DNA of 64,000 bases from Scytonematopsis contorta HA4267-MV1 (GTDB lineage: Bacteria; Cyanobacteriota; Cyanobacteriia; Cyanobacteriales; Nostocaceae), in the NCBI GenBank assembly GCA_019359035.1, contig JAHHIC010000059.1, forward strand, positions 40,554 through 104,553, in the 5' to 3' direction. The notes beneath the pieces were generated by a model that was given only the letters and a program-made list of their open reading frames with translations, was not told where the DNA came from and did no database searches. Position numbers and translations under genes: made by a program. This document shows, piece by piece, positions 52,278 to 61,212 of this stretch (position 1 is the first letter of the stretch; each line of letters starts with the position of its first letter).

Positions 52278-53582
52278 ATGAATGATACCACCTTTTGGCG
52301 AACTGTTTACCAGCTATTTAAACCAGAAGAACCTCTGACCACTTCTGAAGACTTGAAAAATTTTTACGTCCAAAGAGATAATAGTCCCGTTGATAAGCTG
52401 ATAAGCTTGCTAAATATGGAGGATGACCCAGCAAAGTTTTTACTCGCAGGTCATCGAGGTGGGGAAAAAACTACTGAGTTGCGAAGACTACAGCATAAAT
52501 TAAGCAAAAATCATACTGTTGTTTGGATTGATACGCAAACCGCTTTAGATAGATATAATATTGGTTATGCAGAAGTAGTAGTTTTAATTGGTATCGAAAT
52601 CGTACGTCAGGCTATTCAATCTAATTGGTTATTTAACAAAGATAAATTATTAAAAGCTTTGCAAGAAAGTTTGCAAACAGTAGTTTATCAAGACAAAGGG
52701 AGTCAAGCGGAAGGCTTGGGAATGCCAGAATTTATCGAAAAGGCAGGAGTAATTCTCAAACGTGGTTTAACCAGAGAAGTTACAAGAACCGTCAATGTCC
52801 GTCCTTTGCTGAGTGAAATTATTACGGGAGTTAATAATATTATAAAAGCTGCGGAGAAAGAAAAAAAGCAAAAGTTACTAATTATTGTTGATGGTTTGGA
52901 CAGACACGACCAAGTAACAGCTTTGGAAATGTTTTCTAGTCCCCTTTTAATAGAACTAGATTGCCATATTATATATTCGATTCCTATTTCCTTACGATAC
53001 TCTCCAAATTTTCGTCAGCCAATGGAAAGTTTCCAAAAATGTTTGGATTTAAATAATCCTCCTGTTTTTGAATGTGACGATAATTTACGTCCAACTAGTA
53101 ATCCTAATCGAAACGGTCGGGATATTCTGATTAATGTGATTAACAAACGTCTTATCAGTTTAGGTGAGGGCTATAAGAGTTTATTTAAAGATGATGCGCT
53201 GGAATTAATCTGTGAAAAAAGTGGTGGAGTAATGCGAGATTTAGTAAGATTAGCACGTACTGCATGTGAGATTGGATTGCGAAATAAGTTAAACTTGATA
53301 GATTTAGAAACAGCACAAGAAGCAGTACAAGAAGTCCGCAGAGAATATAATTTGAGCGATTACCACTATCCCGAACTTGATTTCATACACCGTACTGGGG
53401 AATTAACGACTAAAACACACAGCTTACCTGGTAAGGGAAGGTTTATTATTTGTGATGAACTTTTACAAAATAAATTAGTTTTAGGTTATTATAATTTTAG
53501 GCAGGAGTCTTGGTTTGATATTAATCCTATTTTGATAAAGGATTTGGAGCGCTGGCAAGCTGCGAATAACACTAGAGTTTAA
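52278..53582 (+). CDS. P-loop NTPase with altered Walker A, partner of the NACHT-TPR protein
   Basis: 434 residues from the ATG at 52278 (a GTG two codons earlier is possible). An AAA/STAND-like ATPase core: LLAGHRGGEKTTELRRL stands where relatives have GHRGSGKST, so the conserved Gly before Lys is Glu; Walker B LLIIVDGLDR is intact. A helical lid with GGVMRDLVRLARTACEIG (sensor-like Arg) follows, and a C-terminal winged-helix-like part (GRFIICDELLQNKLVLGYYNF). 46 bp before the NACHT-TPR start on the same strand, so an operon is likely. It may signal or assemble with that protein. ATP hydrolysis could be weakened. Confidence 0.75.
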   Translation: MNDTTFWRTVYQLFKPEEPLTTSEDLKNFYVQRDNSPVDKLISLLNMEDDPAKFLLAGHRGGEKTTELRRLQHKLSKNHTVVWIDTQTALDRYNIGYAEVVVLIGIEIVRQAIQSNWLFNKDKLLKALQESLQTVVYQDKGSQAEGLGMPEFIEKAGVILKRGLTREVTRTVNVRPLLSEIITGVNNIIKAAEKEKKQKLLIIVDGLDRHDQVTALEMFSSPLLIELDCHIIYSIPISLRYSPNFRQPMESFQKCLDLNNPPVFECDDNLRPTSNPNRNGRDILINVINKRLISLGEGYKSLFKDDALELICEKSGGVMRDLVRLARTACEIGLRNKLNLIDLETAQEAVQEVRREYNLSDYHYPELDFIHRTGELTTKTHSLPGKGRFIICDELLQNKLVLGYYNFRQESWFDINPILIKDLERWQAANNTRV

Positions 53583-53628
53583 CTTTTCATCAAAAAATAA
53601 TTATCAATTAGATGCTGGTATTGTGTAT

Positions 53629-56600
53629 ATGCTTTCTCCCGACTCTACCTACTCTCTAAGCGAAGCTGACAAAGCAGAATTAAAGAAATTAGTCACCGTA
53701 TTAGAAATTTCTAGCGGTACAACAATTATCTTTGCCATTGCACCAGAGAGTAGTCCCCAGCATCCAGTTGTGAGAGAACTCAAAGAATTTTTAGCAACCA
53801 GTGACGAGCAATGTGAATTTGATAACTTTTTTTATAGTCAAAGCTCTTTCCATAATTTTCTGTATAGCTTAGATGACAATCAGCAACAGAATTTAGAAAC
53901 GGAACGGAAATTGGTGATGGCATTTGGAATTGACCAATTACCAACACCCCGTTTAGTGAAAGAAATGAAGCAGTTAAACTTGGGAAGAGAAGAGCTATTT
54001 GGGAGAAATTTAGCACTAATCTTGTGGCTGAATAAAGCCGATTTTCTAGAAGAGTTTCGTCAGCGTGCTCCGGATTTTTGGGATTGGCGAGAAAAAGTGG
54101 TAGAATTTGAAACTGGCAATAATTTACTTTATGCTTATTTAGATTGGTTAATTGCTGAAAATTCCTATCTAAAAATGAGTGGAGTGATGCAAGTAAATCG
54201 CCAAGTTGATATTTTTCTTGACCAAATTTATGTTTCCCTACAAGCACAATGGCGACAAGAAGTTACAGATACAAATGAACGCGGCCAACGCGAACTTGAG
54301 GTGGCGAATATAAAACAAGTTCGGAGCAGTAGTAGATTAAAGGAGATAGCTTCTGATGATTGGGATGAACGCTGTTATTATGAACCACTACTCGAAGAAC
54401 CAATATCAGTCACGCTTTCTACCACTAAAACGGTTACGCAAAAGGTAGATTTATCAGAAACTGTACGAGAAAATAACTATAGCGTAATTTTAGGTGCTCC
54501 TGGTGCTGGTAAAACAACCCTGCTGCGTTATTTAGCACTACATTTTGCAACGGCAAAAAGAGACAATTTAGAAGCAGTTATTGTTGATGATGATGGTATA
54601 GATAATTTAGACACTATAAATAATAGTAAAAATAATAATTCAGATGGGCATAAAAAACATAAAGAATTGGGTAAAACTTTGTTACCCATTTTCTTCCGCA
54701 TAGCTGATTATGCAGAGAAATTAAAACAACAACCAGAGTTAACTTTACTTGAATATCTGCGTCAATTTTACCGTCAGTGGGAAGCTCATTTTCAAGCGCA
54801 TGGAGAAATGGGAACCGAGGTAGCAGAGTTGTTGTTATATGCAATGGAACAAGGACAATGCTTGATGCTACTGGATGGGTTAGATGAGGTATTTGACCAA
54901 GAAAGCCGCAAATTAATTGTTGAGCGTATTAATCACTTTGTTGATGAGTTTTCTCGCAACAAATTCGTCATTACCAGCCGTATTGCTGGCTACCGCGATG
55001 TGCAACTCAGCAGTCGATTTAATGAGTTTACCATAGAAGATATGGACGAGGAGCAGGCAGAGCGATTTCTGTATCGTTGGTGTCGAACAGTCGAAAAAGC
55101 ACAACAACCAGATGCTAGCGAGGAGCAATGCCTAAAAAGAGGAGACGAGCAAGCGCAACATATTTTAGCGGCTGTTAAAGATAATCCAGGTGTACAGCGA
55201 TTAACCGCAAACCCTTTACTGCTGACTATTTTAGCCTTGATTCACCGTAACGGGGAACGGCTACCTAACCAACGGGTGAAGCTTTATGAGTTGGCTGTGC
55301 AAACTTTGACGGCAGATTGGCAACTCAGTAAAAAATTACCCGATGCACCAAGGGTGGTGTTAAAAGAAAGTGAGGTTGTAGAACTATTAGCACCTCTAGC
55401 TTACTGGATGCATGAGGAAAAGCCTTCAGGTTTAATAACACAAGCGGAAGTAGAAGAGAAACTGGCAGAGAAATTAGCGGAATTAAATGATACCGATTTT
55501 GATGCAGAGTCCGTACGTCAAGCAGTAGAGGAGTTTTTGCGGAAGGTACGGGAAACAACAGGTTTATTTGTGGAACGAACACCTGGTGTTTACGGCTTTA
55601 TGCACCTGACTTTTGAAGAGTATTTCGCTGCTCGTTATATTGCAGATAATGACCAAAGCGAGATTTTACAACTAATTAATAAACATCTTTATGAACCACG
55701 CTGGAATGAGCCACTTTTACTGGCTTTGGGATATTACGGAAGTCATTTTTCGACGCAATTTAAGAAACTCACAGAGAAATTGTTTATTAATTTGAACAAT
55801 TATCAACCCGTGCTACAACATGGTGAGTTAAAAATTAAAAGTCCTGCATCTGATGATGTAGTTATTCTCTATTTGAAAGAAGATGAATTAACAAATAACT
55901 TGAAAGAAGTTGAATTCAAGTTGAGAGATTTGCTGTTTGCAGGACAGGTGATTGCGGAAGTTGAGATTAATAGTATTAATATTCGTAAAAAGCCAATCCA
56001 AAAGTTAGTTCTTACTTATCTTGGGATAGATGATGATAATTTTAAAGATAATACAACTAAGCAAATCCTGAGGCTGTTACGCAAAATTGAAGTTTTTTAT
56101 CAAAAAGGTGAAGTAATAGATTTATTGAAACAAGCAGCAAATGACTTAACTTTGTCCAAAGAAATTCGGGTTAAAGCGAAAACGGCTATTTTTTATGTTG
56201 CTTGTGGTGAATCAACAGGATTGGTTGATTGTGTGACAGGATTTGTCAATCAATTAGAGCCTTTACTATTTTTTTATTTTCTTGCTTTTATTCGCCATCT
56301 AGGTCAAGACATGACACCTACTCTTGATGCTATACGACAATGTGGTAGTAATGACGAAGAATTTAATATAGCAATAAATTTTGTTACAGGAATATCTTAT
56401 ATTCGCAAAGATACATATGAAAAAGCTATCTATATATTAAAAAATATTCAGACACAATCCAGCACTGTATTAAAACATTTTATTGATTGGGGGTTAGCAA
56501 TTTGCTATCAAGAGAATGAAGAATATGAAAAAGCTAATAATTATTATTGTAAAGCTAAAGCATATGATGATTTCTTAAATTGTCCTTTTTTCTGGGTGAC

Positions 56601-59600
56601 TGAAGGATACTACCACTATGAAAATAAAAAATACCAAAATGCTTTAGAATCTTGTAGTAAAGCATTATTTTTGTTTGATAAATTTAATCAATTTAAATAT
56701 AAAGCAATTGTTCTAAAGGTTATTGGTGAGATATATCAAAATTGGTATAAATACGAACAGGCTGTTAATTACTATCAACAAAGCCTCGACCTTTATCAAC
56801 ATTTAGGTAAGCAGAGTAACGTAGCGAATCAGTGGTACAAGTTGGGTGATTGCTATCGAGAATGGGGTAAATACGAGCAAGCTATTCAATGTGAAAATAA
56901 AGATTTAGCGATTCGTCAGCAGTTAGATGACCAAGTTAATATTGCACTAGCGTACTGGAGATTAGGAAGAATTTATCAAAATTGGAGTAAATACGAACAG
57001 GCTGTTAATTACTATCAACAAAGCCACGACCTTTATCAACATTTAGGTAAACAGAGTAACGTAGCTAATCAGTGGTATTGGTTGGGTGATTGCTATCGAG
57101 AATGGGGTAAATACGAGCAAGCTATTGAGTGTGAAAACCAAGATTTAGCCATTCGTCAGCAGTTGGATGACCAAGTTAATATTGCACTAGCGTACTGGAG
57201 ATTAGGAAGAATTTATCAAAATTGGAGTAAATACGAACAGGCTGTTAATTACTATCAACAAAGCCGCGACCTTTATCAACATTTAGGTAAAGATAAGGAT
57301 GTAGCTGACTTGTGGTACTGGTTGGGTGATTGCTATCAAGAATGGGGTAAATACGAGCAAGCTATTGAGTGTGAAAATAAAGATTTAGCGATTCGTCAGC
57401 AGTTAGATGACCAAGTTAATATTGCAGTAGCGTACTTTCGATTAGGAAGAATTTATCAAAATTGGAGTAAATACGAACAGGCTGTTAATTACTATCAACA
57501 AAGCCGCGACCTTTATCAACAATTAAATAAACAGAGTAACGTCGCTAATCAGTGGTGCAGGTTGGGTGATTGCTATCAAGAATGGGGTAAATACGAGCAA
57601 GCTATTGAGTGTGAAAATAAAGATTTAGCGATTCGTCAGCAGTTGGATGACCAAGTTAATATTGCACTAGCGTACTGGAGATTAGGAAGAATTTATCAAA
57701 ATTGGGGTAAATACGAACAGGCTGTTAATTACTATCAACAAAGCCGCGACCTTTATCAACATTTAGGTAAAGATAAGGATGTAGCTGACTTGTGGTACTG
57801 GTTGGGTGATTGCTATCAAGAATGGGGTAAATACGAGCAAGCTATTGAGTGTGAAAATAAAGATTTAGCGATTCGTCAGCAGTTAGATGACCAAGTTAAT
57901 ATTGCAGTAGCGTACTTTCGATTAGGAAGAATTTATCAAAATTGGAGTAAATACGAACAGGCTGTTAATTACTATCAACAAAGCCGCGACCTTTATCAAC
58001 AATTAAATAAACAGAGTAACGTCGCTAATCAGTGGTATTGGTTGGGTGATTGCTATCAAGAATGGGGTAAATACGAGCAAGCTATTGAGTGTGAAAATAA
58101 AGATTTAGCGATTCGTCAGCAGTTAGATGACCAAGTTAATATTGCAGTAGCGTACTTTCGATTAGGAAGAATTTATCAAAATTGGAGTAAATACGAACAG
58201 GCTGTTAATTACTATCAACAAAGCCGCGACCTTTATCAACAATTAAATAAACAGAGTAACGTCGCTAATCAGTGGTATTGGTTGGGTGATTGCTATCGAG
58301 AATGGGGTAAATACGAGCAAGCTATTGAGTGTGAAAATAAAGAGTTAGCGATTCGTCAGCAGTTGGAAGACCAAGTTAATATTGCACTAGCATATTGGAG
58401 ATTAGGAAGAATTTATCAAAATTGGGGTAAATACGAACAGACTTTTAATTACTATCAACAAAGCCGCGACCTTTATCAACAATTAAGTAAAGATAACAAT
58501 GTAGCTGACTTGTGGTACTGGTTGGGTGATTGCTATCGAGAATGGGGTAAATACGAGCAAGCTATTGAGTGTGAAAATAAAGAGTTAGCGATTCGTCAGC
58601 AGTTGGAAGACCAAGTTAATATTGCACTAGCGTACTCTCAATTAGGAAGAATTTATCAAAATTGGGGTAAATACGAACAGACTTTTAATTACTATCAACA
58701 AAGCCGCGACCTTTATCAACAATTAAGTAAAGATAACAATGTAGCTGACTTGTGGTATTGGTTGGGTGATTGCTATCGAGAATGGGGTAAATACGAGCAA
58801 GCTATTGAGTGTGAAAATAAAGATTTAGCGATTCGTCAGCAGTTGGATGACCAAGTTAATATTGCACTAGCGTACTTTCGATTAGGAAGAATTTATCAAA
58901 ATTGGGGTAAATACGAACAAGCTGTTAATTATCATCAACAAAGCTGCGACCTTTATCAACATTTAGGTAAACAGAGTAACGTAGCTAATCAGTGGTACAG
59001 TTTGGGTATTTGCTATCGAGAATTGGGTAAATATGGGCAAGCACTTGAGTGTGAAAATAAAGATTTAGCGATTCGTCAGCAGTTGGATGACCAAGTTAAT
59101 ATTGCTGATGCTTACTCTCAATTAGGACGAATTTATCAAAATTGGGGTAAATACGAACAGGCTGTTAATTACTATCAAAAAAGCCGCGACCTTTATCAAC
59201 ATTTAGGTAAACAGAGTAACGTAGCTAATCAGTGGTACTGGTTGGGTGATTGCTATCGAGAATGGGGTAAATATGAGCAAGCACTTGAGTGTGAAAATAA
59301 AGATTTAGCGATTCGTCAGCAGTTGGATGACCAAGTTAATATTGCTGATGCTTACTCTCAATTAGGAAGAATTTATCAAAATTGGAGTAAATACGAACAG
59401 GCTGTTAATTACTATCAACAAAGCCGCGACCTTTATCAACAATTAGGTAAAGATAAGGATGTAGCTAACCAGTGGTACTGGTTGGGTGATTGCTATCGAG
59501 AATGGGGTAAATACGAGCAAGCTATTGAGTGTGAAAATAAAGATTTAGCGATTCGTCAGCAGTTGGATGACCAAGTTAATATTGCGCTAGCGTACTTTCG

Positions 59601-60924
59601 ATTAGGAAGAATTTATCAAAATTGGGGTAAATATGAGCAAGCTATTAATTACTATCAACAAAGCCGCGACCTTTATCAACAATTAGGTAAAGATAAGGAT
59701 GTAGCTAACCAGTGGTACTGCTTGGGTGATTGCTATCGAGAATGGGGTAAATATGAGCAAGCACTTGAGTGTGAAAATAAAGATTTAGCGATTCGTCAGC
59801 AGTTGGATGACCAAGTTAATATTGCACTAGCGTACTTTCGATTAGGAAGAATTTATCAAAATTGGGGTAAATACGAACAGGCTGTTAATTACTATCAACA
59901 AAGCCGCGACCTTTATCAACAATTAGGTAAAGATAACAATGTAGCTGACTTGTGGTACTGGTTGGGTGATTGCTATCGAGAATGGGGTAAATACGAGCAA
60001 GCTATTGAGTGTGAAAATAAAGATTTAGCGATTCGTCAGCAGTTTGATAACCAAGTTAATATTGCACTAGCGCACTGGAGATTAGGGAGAATTTATCAAA
60101 ATTGGGGTAAATACGAACAGGCTGTTAATTACTATCAACAAAGCCGCGACTTTTATCAACAATTAGGTAAAGATAACAATGTAGCTAATCAGTATTACTG
60201 GCTGGCTAGTTGCTATCGAGAATTAAAAGACTATATGAAAGCGATTGAGTATTACCAAAAAAGTCTTAATTTGCACCAAAAACTAGCTCAGGATAAGAGT
60301 GTAGCTGACCGTTATCGACAACTTGCTTATAGTCAATGCTTATTAGCAAAAAATACATTAAATTCAACAGAAATCTCTGACTTCATGACAGACGCGGAAG
60401 AAAATTTATGCCAAGCTATAGAAATAGACACAACTAGTGAATATAAAGAAAACCTTGCATATGACTATACTACTCTTGCCTTGCTCTACTCACAACGTAT
60501 ATGCTTCTTACCTATCGAAGATACATCAATTCAAGAAAAAATTGCTTTATTTAAAGAATATTATCACAGAGGTTTAACCTATTTTCATGAACTAGGAAAA
60601 ACAGTAGATAAAGCTGAGAAATATCTCGATATCGCTCGTGTTTACATAGAAGTAGAATATCTCGAAAATCTTAACCTTAGCGAAGAAATTGCCCAAGAAT
60701 GTCTCCGAATTTTCCAAGAGTATCACCGTCGAAAATTAGAAGCCTCAGCTCGCAAATTGTTGGGCGAAATTTACCTAAAACGTACTCAGCAAAATCAGCC
60801 CGGTACAGAGGATATAGCTACTAAGTTTTTAGCTGAAAGTTTGCAAATCTACCTAGATTTAGACTTGCAGGAAAAAGCGACAGAAGTAAGAGTAATACTA
60901 GAGAGTCGGTCAAGTATTGGGTAG
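53629..60924 (+). CDS. Giant NACHT NTPase with tetratricopeptide-repeat sensor array
   Basis: 2431 residues from the ATG at 53629. N-terminal domain of unknown fold (about 1-200, LSEADKAELKKLVTVLEISSG...FGRNLALILWLNKADFL), often seen in large cyanobacterial signalling proteins. NACHT ATPase (about 280-560): Walker A LGAPGAGKTTLLRYLAL, Walker B LMLLDGLDEVFD, sensor FVITSRIAGY. Helical region with HLTFEEYFAARYIAD near 665. TPR region from about 960, including fourteen 80-residue units plus a diverged fifteenth, then degenerate TPRs to the end. This is the STAND plan: effector, switch, sensor. Such proteins include anti-phage NLR-like sensors; defence is inference here. Confidence 0.88.
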   Translation: MLSPDSTYSLSEADKAELKKLVTVLEISSGTTIIFAIAPESSPQHPVVRELKEFLATSDEQCEFDNFFYSQSSFHNFLYSLDDNQQQNLETERKLVMAFGIDQLPTPRLVKEMKQLNLGREELFGRNLALILWLNKADFLEEFRQRAPDFWDWREKVVEFETGNNLLYAYLDWLIAENSYLKMSGVMQVNRQVDIFLDQIYVSLQAQWRQEVTDTNERGQRELEVANIKQVRSSSRLKEIASDDWDERCYYEPLLEEPISVTLSTTKTVTQKVDLSETVRENNYSVILGAPGAGKTTLLRYLALHFATAKRDNLEAVIVDDDGIDNLDTINNSKNNNSDGHKKHKELGKTLLPIFFRIADYAEKLKQQPELTLLEYLRQFYRQWEAHFQAHGEMGTEVAELLLYAMEQGQCLMLLDGLDEVFDQESRKLIVERINHFVDEFSRNKFVITSRIAGYRDVQLSSRFNEFTIEDMDEEQAERFLYRWCRTVEKAQQPDASEEQCLKRGDEQAQHILAAVKDNPGVQRLTANPLLLTILALIHRNGERLPNQRVKLYELAVQTLTADWQLSKKLPDAPRVVLKESEVVELLAPLAYWMHEEKPSGLITQAEVEEKLAEKLAELNDTDFDAESVRQAVEEFLRKVRETTGLFVERTPGVYGFMHLTFEEYFAARYIADNDQSEILQLINKHLYEPRWNEPLLLALGYYGSHFSTQFKKLTEKLFINLNNYQPVLQHGELKIKSPASDDVVILYLKEDELTNNLKEVEFKLRDLLFAGQVIAEVEINSINIRKKPIQKLVLTYLGIDDDNFKDNTTKQILRLLRKIEVFYQKGEVIDLLKQAANDLTLSKEIRVKAKTAIFYVACGESTGLVDCVTGFVNQLEPLLFFYFLAFIRHLGQDMTPTLDAIRQCGSNDEEFNIAINFVTGISYIRKDTYEKAIYILKNIQTQSSTVLKHFIDWGLAICYQENEEYEKANNYYCKAKAYDDFLNCPFFWVTEGYYHYENKKYQNALESCSKALFLFDKFNQFKYKAIVLKVIGEIYQNWYKYEQAVNYYQQSLDLYQHLGKQSNVANQWYKLGDCYREWGKYEQAIQCENKDLAIRQQLDDQVNIALAYWRLGRIYQNWSKYEQAVNYYQQSHDLYQHLGKQSNVANQWYWLGDCYREWGKYEQAIECENQDLAIRQQLDDQVNIALAYWRLGRIYQNWSKYEQAVNYYQQSRDLYQHLGKDKDVADLWYWLGDCYQEWGKYEQAIECENKDLAIRQQLDDQVNIAVAYFRLGRIYQNWSKYEQAVNYYQQSRDLYQQLNKQSNVANQWCRLGDCYQEWGKYEQAIECENKDLAIRQQLDDQVNIALAYWRLGRIYQNWGKYEQAVNYYQQSRDLYQHLGKDKDVADLWYWLGDCYQEWGKYEQAIECENKDLAIRQQLDDQVNIAVAYFRLGRIYQNWSKYEQAVNYYQQSRDLYQQLNKQSNVANQWYWLGDCYQEWGKYEQAIECENKDLAIRQQLDDQVNIAVAYFRLGRIYQNWSKYEQAVNYYQQSRDLYQQLNKQSNVANQWYWLGDCYREWGKYEQAIECENKELAIRQQLEDQVNIALAYWRLGRIYQNWGKYEQTFNYYQQSRDLYQQLSKDNNVADLWYWLGDCYREWGKYEQAIECENKELAIRQQLEDQVNIALAYSQLGRIYQNWGKYEQTFNYYQQSRDLYQQLSKDNNVADLWYWLGDCYREWGKYEQAIECENKDLAIRQQLDDQVNIALAYFRLGRIYQNWGKYEQAVNYHQQSCDLYQHLGKQSNVANQWYSLGICYRELGKYGQALECENKDLAIRQQLDDQVNIADAYSQLGRIYQNWGKYEQAVNYYQKSRDLYQHLGKQSNVANQWYWLGDCYREWGKYEQALECENKDLAIRQQLDDQVNIADAYSQLGRIYQNWSKYEQAVNYYQQSRDLYQQLGKDKDVANQWYWLGDCYREWGKYEQAIECENKDLAIRQQLDDQVNIALAYFRLGRIYQNWGKYEQAINYYQQSRDLYQQLGKDKDVANQWYCLGDCYREWGKYEQALECENKDLAIRQQLDDQVNIALAYFRLGRIYQNWGKYEQAVNYYQQSRDLYQQLGKDNNVADLWYWLGDCYREWGKYEQAIECENKDLAIRQQFDNQVNIALAHWRLGRIYQNWGKYEQAVNYYQQSRDFYQQLGKDNNVANQYYWLASCYRELKDYMKAIEYYQKSLNLHQKLAQDKSVADRYRQLAYSQCLLAKNTLNSTEISDFMTDAEENLCQAIEIDTTSEYKENLAYDYTTLALLYSQRICFLPIEDTSIQEKIALFKEYYHRGLTYFHELGKTVDKAEKYLDIARVYIEVEYLENLNLSEEIAQECLRIFQEYHRRKLEASARKLLGEIYLKRTQQNQPGTEDIATKFLAESLQIYLDLDLQEKATEVRVILESRSSIG
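56761..60240 (+). repeat. 240-bp tandem array coding for paired TPRs
   Basis: Units begin at 56761 and every 240 bp to 59881, fourteen full copies, plus a diverged fifteenth from 60121. There are no insertions or deletions. Each unit codes two 40-residue TPRs (YEQAVNYYQQSRDLYQ..., YEQAIECENKDLAIRQQ...). Most copies are nearly identical in DNA, and differences are confined to a few blocks, for example KQSNVANQ, KDKDVADL or KDNNVADL. Confidence 0.97.
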
Positions 60925-61158
60925 TGAACTGAAGTGTCCTTAACGTAGTCTGTATTATCTTTTACCTTTAATTTCTTTTTTCTTCTCTTTTCTTCTGTTG
61001 ACATTATTACATCCAATAAAATCAAAATGCGGATGAAGAAAGCTTGTTTTCCTGAAACAGCGAAGCTAATTAACAATATGCGCTACACTGAATAGTATTT
61101 TGTAGTTATTATACGGGCGTAACTTGTTATAGTGCATAATTTAAATTTATCTAACTCT

Positions 61159-61184
61159 TGTGGGGTGGGCATCCTTGCCCGCCC
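61159..61184. repeat. Dispersed GGGTGGGCATCC-type repeat, copy 4
   Basis: TGTGGGGTGGGCATCCTTGC followed by CCGCCC, between the NACHT-TPR stop and the GH57 stop. Confidence 0.8.
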
Positions 61185-61212
61185 TGGTGTAAAGAGGTTA
61201 CACGCAACGTCT

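Noticed and set aside
56761..60240. CRISPR array
   Set aside because: The period of 240 bp, lack of spacers and the continuous reading frame show a coding tandem repeat.
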